This document shows, in pieces, positions 1 through 8,135 of a DNA stretch of 64,000 nt. A program made the translations under genes and the position numbers. The stretch covers positions 107,330-171,329 of the forward strand of contig JAECRG010000001.1 in NCBI GenBank assembly GCA_015999875.1, given 5' to 3'. This stretch comes from Candidatus Saccharimonadota bacterium (GTDB lineage: Bacteria > Patescibacteriota > Saccharimonadia > Saccharimonadales > Saccharimonadaceae). Positions within the stretch are counted from its first letter, which is position 1. Every line of letters starts with the position of its first letter. Under the pieces are notes generated by a model. That model saw nothing but the letters and a program-made list of their open reading frames with translations. It was not told the DNA's origin and ran no database searches.

Positions 1-413
1 AGTCGTTTTGGTAAGTAGTGTTTTGCTTCACGGCGCAACGCAGCGCGAATATGCTCGCGGAGTAAATCTTGCACTGCGTTATCGTGTAGCTGCATGGTTG
101 GCGGTAGTGTCACTACTAGTTTGAGCTCTTGGCGCGCAACACCAAGCGTCGCTCCTTCTACTACAAGCAATGAATGACTCTTTCCTATCTGCATGCCGTG
201 TTCGTATCGTACACTGGGCGCTTGTTGCGCTAGCATCTGACGAATCTCATCACGTGAATCAGATAATAGTCGCTTGAGCCCGCGTGTACTTGCAAATGCG
301 GGCATAGATGCCCTCAGACGTCCGTCAGGAGCAACACTTATTTTGACATGGCGGGCACGGTGACTTTTGCGTATGGTAATTTCACCGAATTCTTCATCTG
401 AGAGAGTTGCCAA
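1..413 (-). CDS. YgjP-like (DUF45) metal-dependent hydrolase, N-terminal part
   Basis: The frame is open from a TTG at 413 down to the window edge and yields about 137 residues, so the gene is cut off here. The visible part begins LSDEEFGEITIRKSHRARHV and has the basic strand plus 'P-x-F-A-S-T-R-G-L' region seen at the start of the YgjP/DUF45 family, whose HExxH zinc site would lie further on, outside the window. TTG is chosen because an in-frame TAG, the stop of the upstream kinase gene, sits at 426-428 and no ATG follows it before the conserved part. It is probably co-transcribed with that kinase gene, 12 nt upstream. Family assignment is moderate because the catalytic motif is missing. Confidence 0.6.
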   Translation of the reverse strand, partial: MATLSDEEFGEITIRKSHRARHVKISVAPDGRLRASMPAFASTRGLKRLLSDSRDEIRQMLAQQAPSVRYEHGMQIGKSHSLLVVEGATLGVARQELKLVVTLPPTMQLHDNAVQDLLREHIRAALRREAKHYLPKR

Positions 414-425
414 TGTTGCTGCTTT

Positions 426-1037
426 CTACGATATTTTGATCGAATTACCTTTTAGCACCTGGCGCTTAGGAACCTTGAGCGGCTGCACTGCTGGTCGGTT
501 TGGCTCCGCGAGTCGTTTTAATACTGTACGCACTTGAGACGCATAAGTATGTTTACCACTGATAACGACAGGCTGCTCGTCCTGAGAAGCCGGAGGCGTA
601 AATCGCTTGACTAGATAGTCATAGCGCTCTTCCGGGATGATAAGAGTTTTGTCTTTGTTGCTGCGCGTTGAGCGGGTAGAACGGGTAAAAGCAGTATCGT
701 CATCTGTTTGAACCCACACAAAGATCGATTCGTACCCTTTAGATCTCACGAACTTTGCAAGATTTTGGCGATCTATTCTAGCTTCAGTGCCACCTTCGTA
801 AAGAAACGTTTGCTTCGACTTAAGGAGCTCATTGAGCTGCAGAAGAGTAAGTCGATCTACGACATCTTGTTCGTCATGAGAGTATGTGGGCTCACCCAGC
901 ACATCACGAAGCTTGTCAACTTCCAGGAAGGGCGCGCTGAATGTGTCCGAAAATCTGGTAGCGAACTGAGTTTTGCCCACGCCGGGTTTTCCGACGACAA
1001 AGATGACATGTGGCGTCGTGAGGCTTAGCGATTTCAT
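426..1037 (-). CDS. P-loop (AAA_33/zeta-like) nucleotide kinase
   Basis: The 203-residue product has a Walker A motif, GKPGVGKT, at about residues 16-23, followed by 'EVDKLRDVLG', a layout typical of small AAA_33 kinases that phosphorylate nucleotides, sugars or nucleic-acid ends. Its substrate cannot be read from the sequence. I start at the ATG at 1035-1037 rather than at the longer frame reaching 1106, because the added residues are not family-like and a TGCTATACT box lies only 7 nt upstream of this ATG, which predicts a leaderless message. The C-terminal 30 residues are basic and Pro-rich. The gene is followed directly by the DUF45 hydrolase. Confidence 0.6.
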   Translation of the reverse strand: MKSLSLTTPHVIFVVGKPGVGKTQFATRFSDTFSAPFLEVDKLRDVLGEPTYSHDEQDVVDRLTLLQLNELLKSKQTFLYEGGTEARIDRQNLAKFVRSKGYESIFVWVQTDDDTAFTRSTRSTRSNKDKTLIIPEERYDYLVKRFTPPASQDEQPVVISGKHTYASQVRTVLKRLAEPNRPAVQPLKVPKRQVLKGNSIKIS

Positions 1038-1091
1038 ATAGTTAAGTATAGCAGATAGTCGCGTGACCTGCGAAATGAGTGCGCTATATAA

Positions 1092-1120
1092 TTTACAATT
1101 CCCCACTCGCTTGGTATAGT
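1092..1120 (+). promoter_or_regulatory. sigma70-type promoter of tRNA-Trp
   Basis: A TTTACA -35 box (1092-1097), a 17-nt spacer and a TATAGT -10 box (1115-1120) place the start near 1127, 8 nt before the mature tRNA. Confidence 0.6.
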
Positions 1121-1134
1121 GGTACGGATGCTAT

Positions 1135-1211
1135 AGGGGTATAGCTCAGTTGGCTAGAGCACAGGTCTCCAAAACCTGGTGTCGCGGGTTCGAGTCCCTC
1201 TACCCCTGCCA
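1135..1211 (+). tRNA. tRNA-Trp (anticodon CCA)
   Basis: This is a cloverleaf with acceptor arms AGGGGTA and TACCCCT and anticodon stem CAGGT/ACCTG. The anticodon CCA is at 1169-1171, the T-loop is TTCGAGT, and a genomically encoded CCA end is at 1209-1211. One T-stem pair is mismatched. The CCA anticodon reads UGG only, which fits standard stop use of UGA. Confidence 0.95.
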
Positions 1212-1246
1212 AGATAAAACGAGTCCACCTGGACTCGTTTTATCTT
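1211..1246 (+). terminator. intrinsic terminator after tRNA-Trp
   Basis: A perfect 16-bp inverted repeat (1211-1226 with 1231-1246) has a 4-nt loop and AT-rich outer pairs that supply the U-tract on either strand. Confidence 0.85.
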
Positions 1247-1312
1247 TGTTGTAAAAGTATATGTTCGTGTTGCCCGGGTGCAATCATTGATCTACACTAG
1301 CAAATAATAGTT

Positions 1313-2620
1313 ATGCCAAAAATACCCCGTTTAGTAGAGCGTACTCAGCTATGTGCCATCGATGCATCGTATCATCCCGAGCCTATGTCCAAACCTCACG
1401 ATACGCGACTTACGGGATACATCAGTCAGGAGCACAAAGCGACAGAGGCTAAGGTTAGTAAATTAATAAAGGGGATTGCATCCACGGCCGTAGGGACCGT
1501 ACTGTACGGCGCTACGCTACTTGGCGCTGATGTTACTAGTGGCATACGAGAAGGCAAAGAAGCCGTGCAAGACAGTCATGCGGAGATCCATGACATTTAC
1601 ACGGATGCAGCTGAATTCAATCCGCTTTACCAAGGGCATGCAACATTTGTGTTGACCGGGCTTGGTACTAAAGATCCGTCGAAAACAGCCGAAGTGTTGA
1701 CTATACATCAAGAAATCGGTCGTGTGTTTGGGGTAGAATACAGCAACAAAGACCTCAATACGTTCGATATAGCTAAGCGCATCATCGAGAAAACCAGAGA
1801 ATATCACATCACCGAGCTTTCGTTTGATGGCTACAGCGCTGGTGGCCCAATCTCAATCGATGTGGCGGCGCACATAGGACGGTTAGCTCCTGAGCTCAAG
1901 ATCGTCTCTATCACCCTTAATAGTTCTCCTCTGGGCAAAGAGAGTCTCACCGAGAAGAGTCGTGGCGGCGTTGATATTATGGAAGATATAATGAGTATCA
2001 ATGAAGATCTCGCATACTACAAGCATGGTCATATTGCAGTGGAGGTATTTAATCGAAACGCCGCATACCTCGAGCGTGAGAATGTAGATTCCAGTGCTTC
2101 TGCATTACTGGGTATGAATAAATTTTCACACAACGGAGTTGTCTATACAATCGATTACGGTAAGGCGATAGATGAGATGCGTGAAGTCACAGAAAAGCTC
2201 GACAATCCCGCAGCCGCAAGTGCTGAGTTAATACGTCAACAGGCACGATATACCGTGCGCTCTGATTACAAGAATAACGTTGAAACATTACCGGATGACG
2301 TACTGTATGTATACACTCGTTCTACTGATGCCTCTGCCGACCAAGTTGTCAATGTAGATAACGGTGAGGCGGCATTTATAGAAGTGATGCAAAAGCTCGG
2401 TAGAGAATTTGCAGTACAACATTCAGATGTAGGTCACGCCAATCCAGCTGAAGACTTGCAGGCATACGATCAAATGAAGAGGAGGATGCATGTCGATATT
2501 ACTCGCAAGCTACTCATGCTCTTCATAGAACGTGAAACCGTAAAAATCGAGGCTGTATCCACTACGCTGCAAAACAAAGCGCTACAACCTGCGAACCCCA
2601 TAGAAGGCACACCGAACTAG
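1313..2620 (+). CDS. predicted alpha/beta-hydrolase-fold serine hydrolase, function unknown
   Basis: The product is 435 residues. A nucleophile elbow, GYSAGG, is at residues 173-178 (Ser175), preceded by a strand-like 'HITELSFD'. Downstream, 'STDASADQVV' and 'SDVGHANP' supply a plausible acid and histidine, so a Ser-Asp-His triad is possible. The central layout suits an alpha/beta hydrolase, but I do not recognise a specific family. A hydrophobic stretch at about residues 52-73 could be a membrane anchor. An internal ATG at residue 25 is an alternative start. The gene converges on, and overlaps by 4 bp, the DsbA-like gene on the other strand. Confidence 0.6.
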   Translation: MPKIPRLVERTQLCAIDASYHPEPMSKPHDTRLTGYISQEHKATEAKVSKLIKGIASTAVGTVLYGATLLGADVTSGIREGKEAVQDSHAEIHDIYTDAAEFNPLYQGHATFVLTGLGTKDPSKTAEVLTIHQEIGRVFGVEYSNKDLNTFDIAKRIIEKTREYHITELSFDGYSAGGPISIDVAAHIGRLAPELKIVSITLNSSPLGKESLTEKSRGGVDIMEDIMSINEDLAYYKHGHIAVEVFNRNAAYLERENVDSSASALLGMNKFSHNGVVYTIDYGKAIDEMREVTEKLDNPAAASAELIRQQARYTVRSDYKNNVETLPDDVLYVYTRSTDASADQVVNVDNGEAAFIEVMQKLGREFAVQHSDVGHANPAEDLQAYDQMKRRMHVDITRKLLMLFIERETVKIEAVSTTLQNKALQPANPIEGTPN

Positions 2621-3321
2621 ATTGTGATGTCTACTAAGCTTTTGATAAAAGGATAGATTGAGTAGCCACGGACGGGCTCTTGCTCGCCGATGAATGTCGT
2701 AGGAGTACTGTAGATATTCGCGGCGTATGCCTGTGTATCAGCTTGTTTGATTTTTTCGTCATAGCGTGTCGCATCGAGGCATGACTGAAGCTTGGCTGTA
2801 TCAATAGGAGCGTCATATGATTTCGTGAGTGTATCTGAAATTGCAGAGGAGGGAAAATCAACAAAGAATGTCGCTGCATTTACTACGAGCGTCTGATTGT
2901 TTTTGCGACTCAACGCATCATTAATGAATTCTGACATTTGCCAGTATCGACCCTGTTCATTGCTACACATGAGCAGCTCGGTGAGCGCAGCGGACTGTTC
3001 GGTTACGATACTCACCGGCCGTATTTCAAGCTTAATCTTTTTTGTCGTAACATACTCGTCGTAGAGTGGCTTGAGGGTTTCTTCGTGATACTGGGTGCAT
3101 TTATCGCACACTGGATCTGTGTAGACTACGACAGTGTCTGCGGCCGATGCGTCACCCAGAGTTACACTCAAGGCCGCTTTTTCTGGAAGTGTGTTTGTCT
3201 TGGCTATTTCTTGCTGGTACGTACGATACGCAAAGATGCCAATTACGCTTGCGAGTATTAGGACGACGGCTATAAGTATAACTTTTTCTTGACGTAGGAC
3301 GAGTTTGCGTTGAACTGACAT
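2617..3321 (-). CDS. membrane-anchored DsbA-like thiol-disulfide oxidoreductase
   Basis: The 234-residue protein has one N-terminal membrane segment (about 14-31) and then a thioredoxin-fold DsbA domain outside the membrane. The redox motif is C72-D-K-C75 in 'YTDPVCDKCTQYHEE', and the cis-proline loop appears as 'STPTTFIGE' near residue 208. The family forms or shuffles disulfides in secreted proteins, acting here on the outer face of the membrane. The start is supported by a TGCTATACT box 11 nt upstream of the ATG. No DsbB/VKOR partner is visible nearby. Confidence 0.85.
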   Translation of the reverse strand: MSVQRKLVLRQEKVILIAVVLILASVIGIFAYRTYQQEIAKTNTLPEKAALSVTLGDASAADTVVVYTDPVCDKCTQYHEETLKPLYDEYVTTKKIKLEIRPVSIVTEQSAALTELLMCSNEQGRYWQMSEFINDALSRKNNQTLVVNAATFFVDFPSSAISDTLTKSYDAPIDTAKLQSCLDATRYDEKIKQADTQAYAANIYSTPTTFIGEQEPVRGYSIYPFIKSLVDITI

Positions 3322-3366
3322 AATTATAAATAAGTATAGCAGCTTATATGAGTGCTTGCGATACGC

Positions 3367-4350
3367 TTATGATTTTTTTTGCGGGCGTTTACGCGAGGCT
3401 ACACGTACTGCGCGTCGGAATTTGCGGTCTGCATCTACGTCGGCAAACCTAGCAATGGGCGTATGTACGACAAGTCGGTCTTTTTGATCTTGTATGCCAC
3501 GGTCAATATCCTCTATCATCTGCACGAAGTGCTTCTCGATGAGCCACTCGCGTCCGGGAAGCGTCTGGCCTATTACGCTTATGCGCCACAATTCGTCGTT
3601 CCAACGCTCGGCATAAGTGACCTTAAGAGGACTTGCGAGCATAGTCGTGCCAGTAGGGATAGTATTGATAATTTCATCAATCGCCCGCTCGCCTTTTACC
3701 CTATCGCGCACAAACACGTCAACGGCCATAGTGCGCACACCTTTTGGAGACACGTGTACGGCCTGAATCTGCTGATTGTGAACCCAGACAATCTCGCCAC
3801 TAAGCGTACGGATTTTTGTAGAGCGCAGTGTCATGCGTTCGACAACCCCGCTCACATCTATGAACGGTTCAATCTTAACAAAATCACCTATGTTATACCA
3901 CTTCTCGGCGATCATCATCATGCCCGTAGTCATGTCACGCATAAGAAGGCCGAGGCTTTGCCCTGCAAATACAATAAATAGTGCGCTGGCACCGATTGCC
4001 GCGATACCCCCACCCATAGAGGTATTTGAAGCAGGACTCAACACTCGCCACAGCACATACGCAGTGATGGCAACAATTACTGCCCGCACGGCAGCTATAG
4101 TAATGCTCAAGTATGTTTCAACTTCGCGTAAACGCTGGGCTTTGAGTTCATCGGATTCATTGTCGGTACGCACGGCCACTTTCTGGGCAATATGAATGAT
4201 TAGTTTGGCAATATATCTGCTTAGCCATATTGCGAGCATAATACTGCCAACCAGGATCAGTACGGAGCGAAATGCGTTTGGTGACACAAAAAAATCCCGC
4301 ACTTCTACAAGTACGGACTGCATCATATTGTCCAACGTATCGCTCTGCAT
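3367..4350 (-). CDS. small-conductance mechanosensitive channel, MscS family
   Basis: The product is 327 residues. Hydrophobic helices lie near residues 27-47, 85-105 and 112-135, the last being Gly/Ala-rich like the pore helix of MscS. They are followed by the cytosolic beta domain signature 'NIGDFVKIEPFIDVSGVVE' and 'MTLRSTKIRTLSGEIVWVHN'. The protein releases solutes under hypo-osmotic stress. The C-terminus is strongly basic. GGTATAAT lies 11 nt upstream of the start, with a weak AGAAAAG purine stretch between. It is monocistronic, divergent from the next gene. Confidence 0.9.
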   Translation of the reverse strand: MQSDTLDNMMQSVLVEVRDFFVSPNAFRSVLILVGSIMLAIWLSRYIAKLIIHIAQKVAVRTDNESDELKAQRLREVETYLSITIAAVRAVIVAITAYVLWRVLSPASNTSMGGGIAAIGASALFIVFAGQSLGLLMRDMTTGMMMIAEKWYNIGDFVKIEPFIDVSGVVERMTLRSTKIRTLSGEIVWVHNQQIQAVHVSPKGVRTMAVDVFVRDRVKGERAIDEIINTIPTGTTMLASPLKVTYAERWNDELWRISVIGQTLPGREWLIEKHFVQMIEDIDRGIQDQKDRLVVHTPIARFADVDADRKFRRAVRVASRKRPQKKS

Positions 4351-4450
4351 TTCTTTTCTATATTATACCGTGTTTCTGGGCTTTTTACTAGTTTAATCTT
4401 GTTATGTTTTTTGCTATCATCGTAACAAGATAGCTAAGTGAAGGGTGGAT

Positions 4451-5611
4451 ATGCATACAGTTGTCATAGGGGGCGGATTCGCTGGTATCAAAACGGCACT
4501 AGAGCTTAGTCGACAACAATGCGGTCGTGTCACGCTGATCTCAAACAGACCATCTTTTTTTCATCATGGAGCAGTCTCTGCGGCCATCACCGGAGGAGAT
4601 ATTGCTCAAATGGCGATTTCTCTCGATGATATATTTGCAACACACTCTGACGTCAAGGTTGTACACGCCACTCTTACGTCCATAGACCCAGATAGAAAGT
4701 TGGCCGTCTGCGGACACGCCTCATACCAGTACGACACGCTTGTGATGGCACTAGGGTCTGAGTCTGACTACTCGGGCATAGCTGGCTCACACGAACATAT
4801 GTTTGGCGCACGAAACATAGAGCAGGTGCGACGCTTCCATGATCATTTGCATGCAACTCTTGTTGAAGACCACCATGTTGAGCGAAGTTATGTGATCGTC
4901 GGTGGAGGTGAAACCGGTGTAGAGCTTGCAGGAGCATTGCGCAGCTACGCCGATGAGCTGGCCAAGGCACACATCACCAGGCGCGCCAAAGTACATATTA
5001 CACTAGTAGAAGCGCAGTCACGACTTGTACCGCGACACTCGCATCAAGCCAGTTATCATGTGGCTAAACGACTAAAAGCCTTGGGCGTAGATGTACTCTT
5101 AAATACCAGGGTTGAACGTGTAGACGATGAATTTGTTACCATAGACAAGCGCAAGCTGCCAACAGAGACAGTATTATGGGCTGCGGGTGTGCGCAACAAC
5201 CCCTTCTACCTTAAGCATCCTCAGTACTTCGAAGTTTTATCTGACGGCAGAGTGTCTGTGAACCCATACCTTGAGGCGTACAGGGATATATATGTAATTG
5301 GTGATAATATTGACGTTAAAGATGCCGGTCGCGCACGAAGTGCTCTCGATATGGCCGTATATATCGCAGACCATCTCGTACGCAACGTTGCGAGCCGGCC
5401 TCTGTACCCATACCGACCAAGCGCATCACTCATTTGCATCCCTATCGGTGCACATTGGGCATACGCTGAATGCCTAGGGATCTATGTAACAGGCAAGCTC
5501 GGTAGTTACGTTCATCGGCGTGCAGTGAGGCGTAGTTACCTGCAAATCATGCCGCGCGCAATGGCCGATATGGCTGTTGCATCCCAGACAACAAAAACCA
5601 GGAATTTATAG
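4451..5611 (+). CDS. NDH-2-like NAD(P)H:quinone/FAD oxidoreductase
   Basis: This 386-residue flavoprotein belongs to the pyridine nucleotide-disulfide/NDH-2 family. It has an FAD dinucleotide fold at the N-terminus (VVIGGGFAGIKTAL), a second NAD(P) fold (YVIVGGGETGVELAG) near residue 155, and the FAD ribityl motif 'DIYVIGDNID' near 280. It has no CxxxxC redox disulfide, so it is not a disulfide reductase. NDH-2 enzymes oxidise NADH at the membrane without pumping protons. The C-terminal basic segment could be amphipathic and membrane-associated. Start ATG 4451 is preferred over GTG 4445, since AAGG at 4441-4444 is at normal spacing only for the ATG. Confidence 0.8.
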   Translation: MHTVVIGGGFAGIKTALELSRQQCGRVTLISNRPSFFHHGAVSAAITGGDIAQMAISLDDIFATHSDVKVVHATLTSIDPDRKLAVCGHASYQYDTLVMALGSESDYSGIAGSHEHMFGARNIEQVRRFHDHLHATLVEDHHVERSYVIVGGGETGVELAGALRSYADELAKAHITRRAKVHITLVEAQSRLVPRHSHQASYHVAKRLKALGVDVLLNTRVERVDDEFVTIDKRKLPTETVLWAAGVRNNPFYLKHPQYFEVLSDGRVSVNPYLEAYRDIYVIGDNIDVKDAGRARSALDMAVYIADHLVRNVASRPLYPYRPSASLICIPIGAHWAYAECLGIYVTGKLGSYVHRRAVRRSYLQIMPRAMADMAVASQTTKTRNL

Positions 5612-5612
5612 G

Positions 5613-5641
5613 TTGCCTAAACCATAAGCACTGGCTATAAT
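5613..5641 (+). promoter_or_regulatory. promoter of the alpha-glucan operon
   Basis: A TTGCCT -35 box (5613-5618), 17-nt spacer and TATAAT -10 box (5636-5641) lie about 60 nt upstream of the GT4 start. Confidence 0.65.
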
Positions 5642-5700
5642 AAGAGACAAATGTGGTAAAAAAGGAGTGGTAGCGGGTAGGGATCGCTGGCGAAACAAAT

Positions 5701-6924
5701 ATGAACATACTGATGCTCGGGTGGGAATTGCCACCACACAATAGCGGCGGATTGGGAGTAGCATGCTACCATTTGTCAAAGTCACTTGCCATGCAGGGTG
5801 CAGAGATTGACTTTGTCGTACCGTATACTGCAGAGCATCCAGATATCGATTTCATGTCAATTCACGCAGTCAGCTCCCTCTCGCCCCTAGAGCGCAATGA
5901 GCTTGGTGTTTACGATAGCAGTCGCACTGTCACAAGTCGTGAACTTCCAGATATACCTGGCGGTTCCAAAAATATACGAGATATCCAGCGTCGGTATGTG
6001 TCGTTTGTAGAAAACTTCGTCCAAGACAGCGAGGTTGATGTCATTCATGCACACGACTGGCTCACGATGGAAGCTGGCGTGCGCGCCAAAGAGCTTACCG
6101 GCAAGCCACTTATTGTACATGTGCACGCGACCGAGTTTGACCGTTCGGGCGAGCTTAGCGGTAATCCAATTGTGCATGATATCGAGCAGACTGCACTGCT
6201 GATGGCCGATCGAATCTTTGCAGTGAGCAAGATCACAAAAAGTATCATCGTACATCGCTATGGTATACCTGCCGATAAGGTCGAGGTGGTATATAACGGC
6301 TTTGACCCCGCATCGCTTGATGATGGCTATGATTATGATCAAATCACCTACCGTTATCTTGAATCCCTCAAAGAAGAAGGCTACACCGTAGTCGCAACAG
6401 TTACTCGCTTCACTGTGCAAAAAGGCTTAACCCATTTGATGCACGCTGCCGCAAAAGTACTAGAGCAATACGATAAAGTAGTATTTCTTTTTGCCGGTGA
6501 CGGTGAGCAGCGAAACGAATTGATAGATTTGGCAGCAAGGCTCGGCATAAGTGACAAAGTAATCTTCACAGGATTCGTGCGCGGCAAGAAGTGGCGTGAT
6601 GCTTACTCTGTTGCTGATGTGTTTGTGATGAGTTCTGTCAGTGAACCGTTTGGCCTCACCGCACTTGAGGCTGCTCACCACGACAATGCATTGATCATCA
6701 GCAGGCAGTCAGGTGTGGGCGAAGTATTAAACAGTATTTTCCGATTTGATTTCTGGGATGCAGGCCTACTCGCGGACCAAATCATAGGCCTTGCCACCTC
6801 GCCTGCCCTACTAGGTGAAATGAAACGTAATATTCATGACGAGTATGCCAACTTGTCATGGAACGACATTGCATCGGAATGTATTGCACACTACAGCAGC
6901 GTCCGAACGGGGGCATTAGTATGA
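5701..6924 (+). CDS. GT4-type glycosyltransferase, glycogen/starch-synthase-like
   Basis: The product is 407 residues. The N-terminus 'MLGWELPPHNSGGLGVACY' carries the Gly-Gly-Leu loop that binds the nucleotide-sugar phosphates in GT4/GT5 enzymes. The C-terminal Rossmann domain holds 'VFLFAGDGEQRNEL' and the acidic E-x7-E motif in 'SEPFGLTALEAA'. Its place next to GH57 and GH15 genes suggests it extends an alpha-1,4-glucan rather than decorating the surface. The stop TGA overlaps the next start in an ATGA (6921-6924), implying translational coupling. Confidence 0.85.
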   Translation: MNILMLGWELPPHNSGGLGVACYHLSKSLAMQGAEIDFVVPYTAEHPDIDFMSIHAVSSLSPLERNELGVYDSSRTVTSRELPDIPGGSKNIRDIQRRYVSFVENFVQDSEVDVIHAHDWLTMEAGVRAKELTGKPLIVHVHATEFDRSGELSGNPIVHDIEQTALLMADRIFAVSKITKSIIVHRYGIPADKVEVVYNGFDPASLDDGYDYDQITYRYLESLKEEGYTVVATVTRFTVQKGLTHLMHAAAKVLEQYDKVVFLFAGDGEQRNELIDLAARLGISDKVIFTGFVRGKKWRDAYSVADVFVMSSVSEPFGLTALEAAHHDNALIISRQSGVGEVLNSIFRFDFWDAGLLADQIIGLATSPALLGEMKRNIHDEYANLSWNDIASECIAHYSSVRTGALV

Positions 6925-8132
6925 GTAGCAAGACTATAGCATTGTATTTTCAGCTTCATCAGCCATATCGCATCAAGCGCTACACTATTTTCGATGCGGC
7001 GCACGATCATATGTATTTCAATGACGAGGGAGATGGCGACACCAACAATCGACTCGTGTTCAAGCGTGTCGCCGAGAAATCATATCGGCCTATGCTTACG
7101 CTGCTGGATCGTCTCAGCGAAGAGCATGAGGGGTTCCGCTTCACGCTGAGTATGACCGGGACATTTCTAGAGCAAGCAGAGGCCTGGACGCCAGATGTAG
7201 TCGAAACGCTCAAACGCCTCGTCGCTAGAGGCAACGTCGAGCTACTGGCCGAGACATATCATCATAGCCTGTCTTTCTTCTACAGTCGACGAGAATTTGA
7301 GACAGAAGTAAATCTTCATCGCGAGAAGATATTCGCGACATTTGGCGTCATTCCTTCTGTGTTTCGCAACACTGAGCTTGCATATAGCGATGAGCTTGCC
7401 ACATGGATTGCTGGACACGAATACAAAGGTATTCTGGCTGAAGGTTGGGACGGAGCACTTGATTGGCGCAGTCCAAATCACCTCTATAAAGCCTCGGGCA
7501 CAGATTCACTAGCGCTGCTACTTAAAAACTACAAATTAAGCGATGATCTCGCATTTCGTTTCGGTGATCGTAACTGGTCTGGCTGGCCACTTACTGCCGA
7601 GGGCTACGTGGAGAGGATTCACCAGTCTGACCCATCTGGGCAAATTATCAATTTGTTTATGGACTTTGAAACGTTTGGCGAACATCAGTGGGAAGACACG
7701 GGTATCTTTGATTTCTTCAATAAGTTTGTAGCAGCGTGGTCGCGTAGTGATAATACTTTTGCGACAACTTCGGATGTGATCTCACAGCATAGCCCCGTAG
7801 ACACGATTAGTATGCCGGAAGTTATCACCTGGGCGGACAGCGAACGCGATCTGAGCGCATGGAACGGCAATGCGCTACAGCAAGAGGCTCTCAAGCACGC
7901 ATACGCACTTGAAGCCGAAGTAGTACAGTCTGGTGATAAGGAACTTGTCGCTGATTGGCGAAGGCTCCTTACGTCTGACCATACATACTACATGGCTACA
8001 AAGTGGCATGAAGATGGTAATATCCACGCATACTTTAGTCCTTATGATTCTCCATACGATGCCTTCTTGTCGTATATGAACGTTATACGAGATATTCGCT
8101 GGCGTGTTATGCAGCACCGAAAGGTCTTGTAG
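6921..8132 (+). CDS. glycoside hydrolase family 57 alpha-amylase-like enzyme
   Basis: The 403-residue protein has GH57 signatures: 'YFQLHQPYR' (HQP at 13-15), 'FRNTELAYSD' with the likely nucleophile Glu152, 'GILAEGWDG' and 'FMDFETFGEHQ' with the likely acid/base Asp248. GH57 enzymes hydrolyse or transfer alpha-1,4-glucans with retention. No signal peptide is visible, so it should act on cytoplasmic glucan. The true start is the ATG at 6921 within the ATGA overlap; a longer frame from 6858 lies inside the GT4 gene and is not used. Confidence 0.9.
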   Translation: MSSKTIALYFQLHQPYRIKRYTIFDAAHDHMYFNDEGDGDTNNRLVFKRVAEKSYRPMLTLLDRLSEEHEGFRFTLSMTGTFLEQAEAWTPDVVETLKRLVARGNVELLAETYHHSLSFFYSRREFETEVNLHREKIFATFGVIPSVFRNTELAYSDELATWIAGHEYKGILAEGWDGALDWRSPNHLYKASGTDSLALLLKNYKLSDDLAFRFGDRNWSGWPLTAEGYVERIHQSDPSGQIINLFMDFETFGEHQWEDTGIFDFFNKFVAAWSRSDNTFATTSDVISQHSPVDTISMPEVITWADSERDLSAWNGNALQQEALKHAYALEAEVVQSGDKELVADWRRLLTSDHTYYMATKWHEDGNIHAYFSPYDSPYDAFLSYMNVIRDIRWRVMQHRKVL

Positions 8133-8135
8133 GGC

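Noticed and set aside
3379-3981. 200-codon plus-strand frame opposite the MscS gene
   Set aside because: Antisense shadow; the minus strand has clear channel motifs and a promoter.
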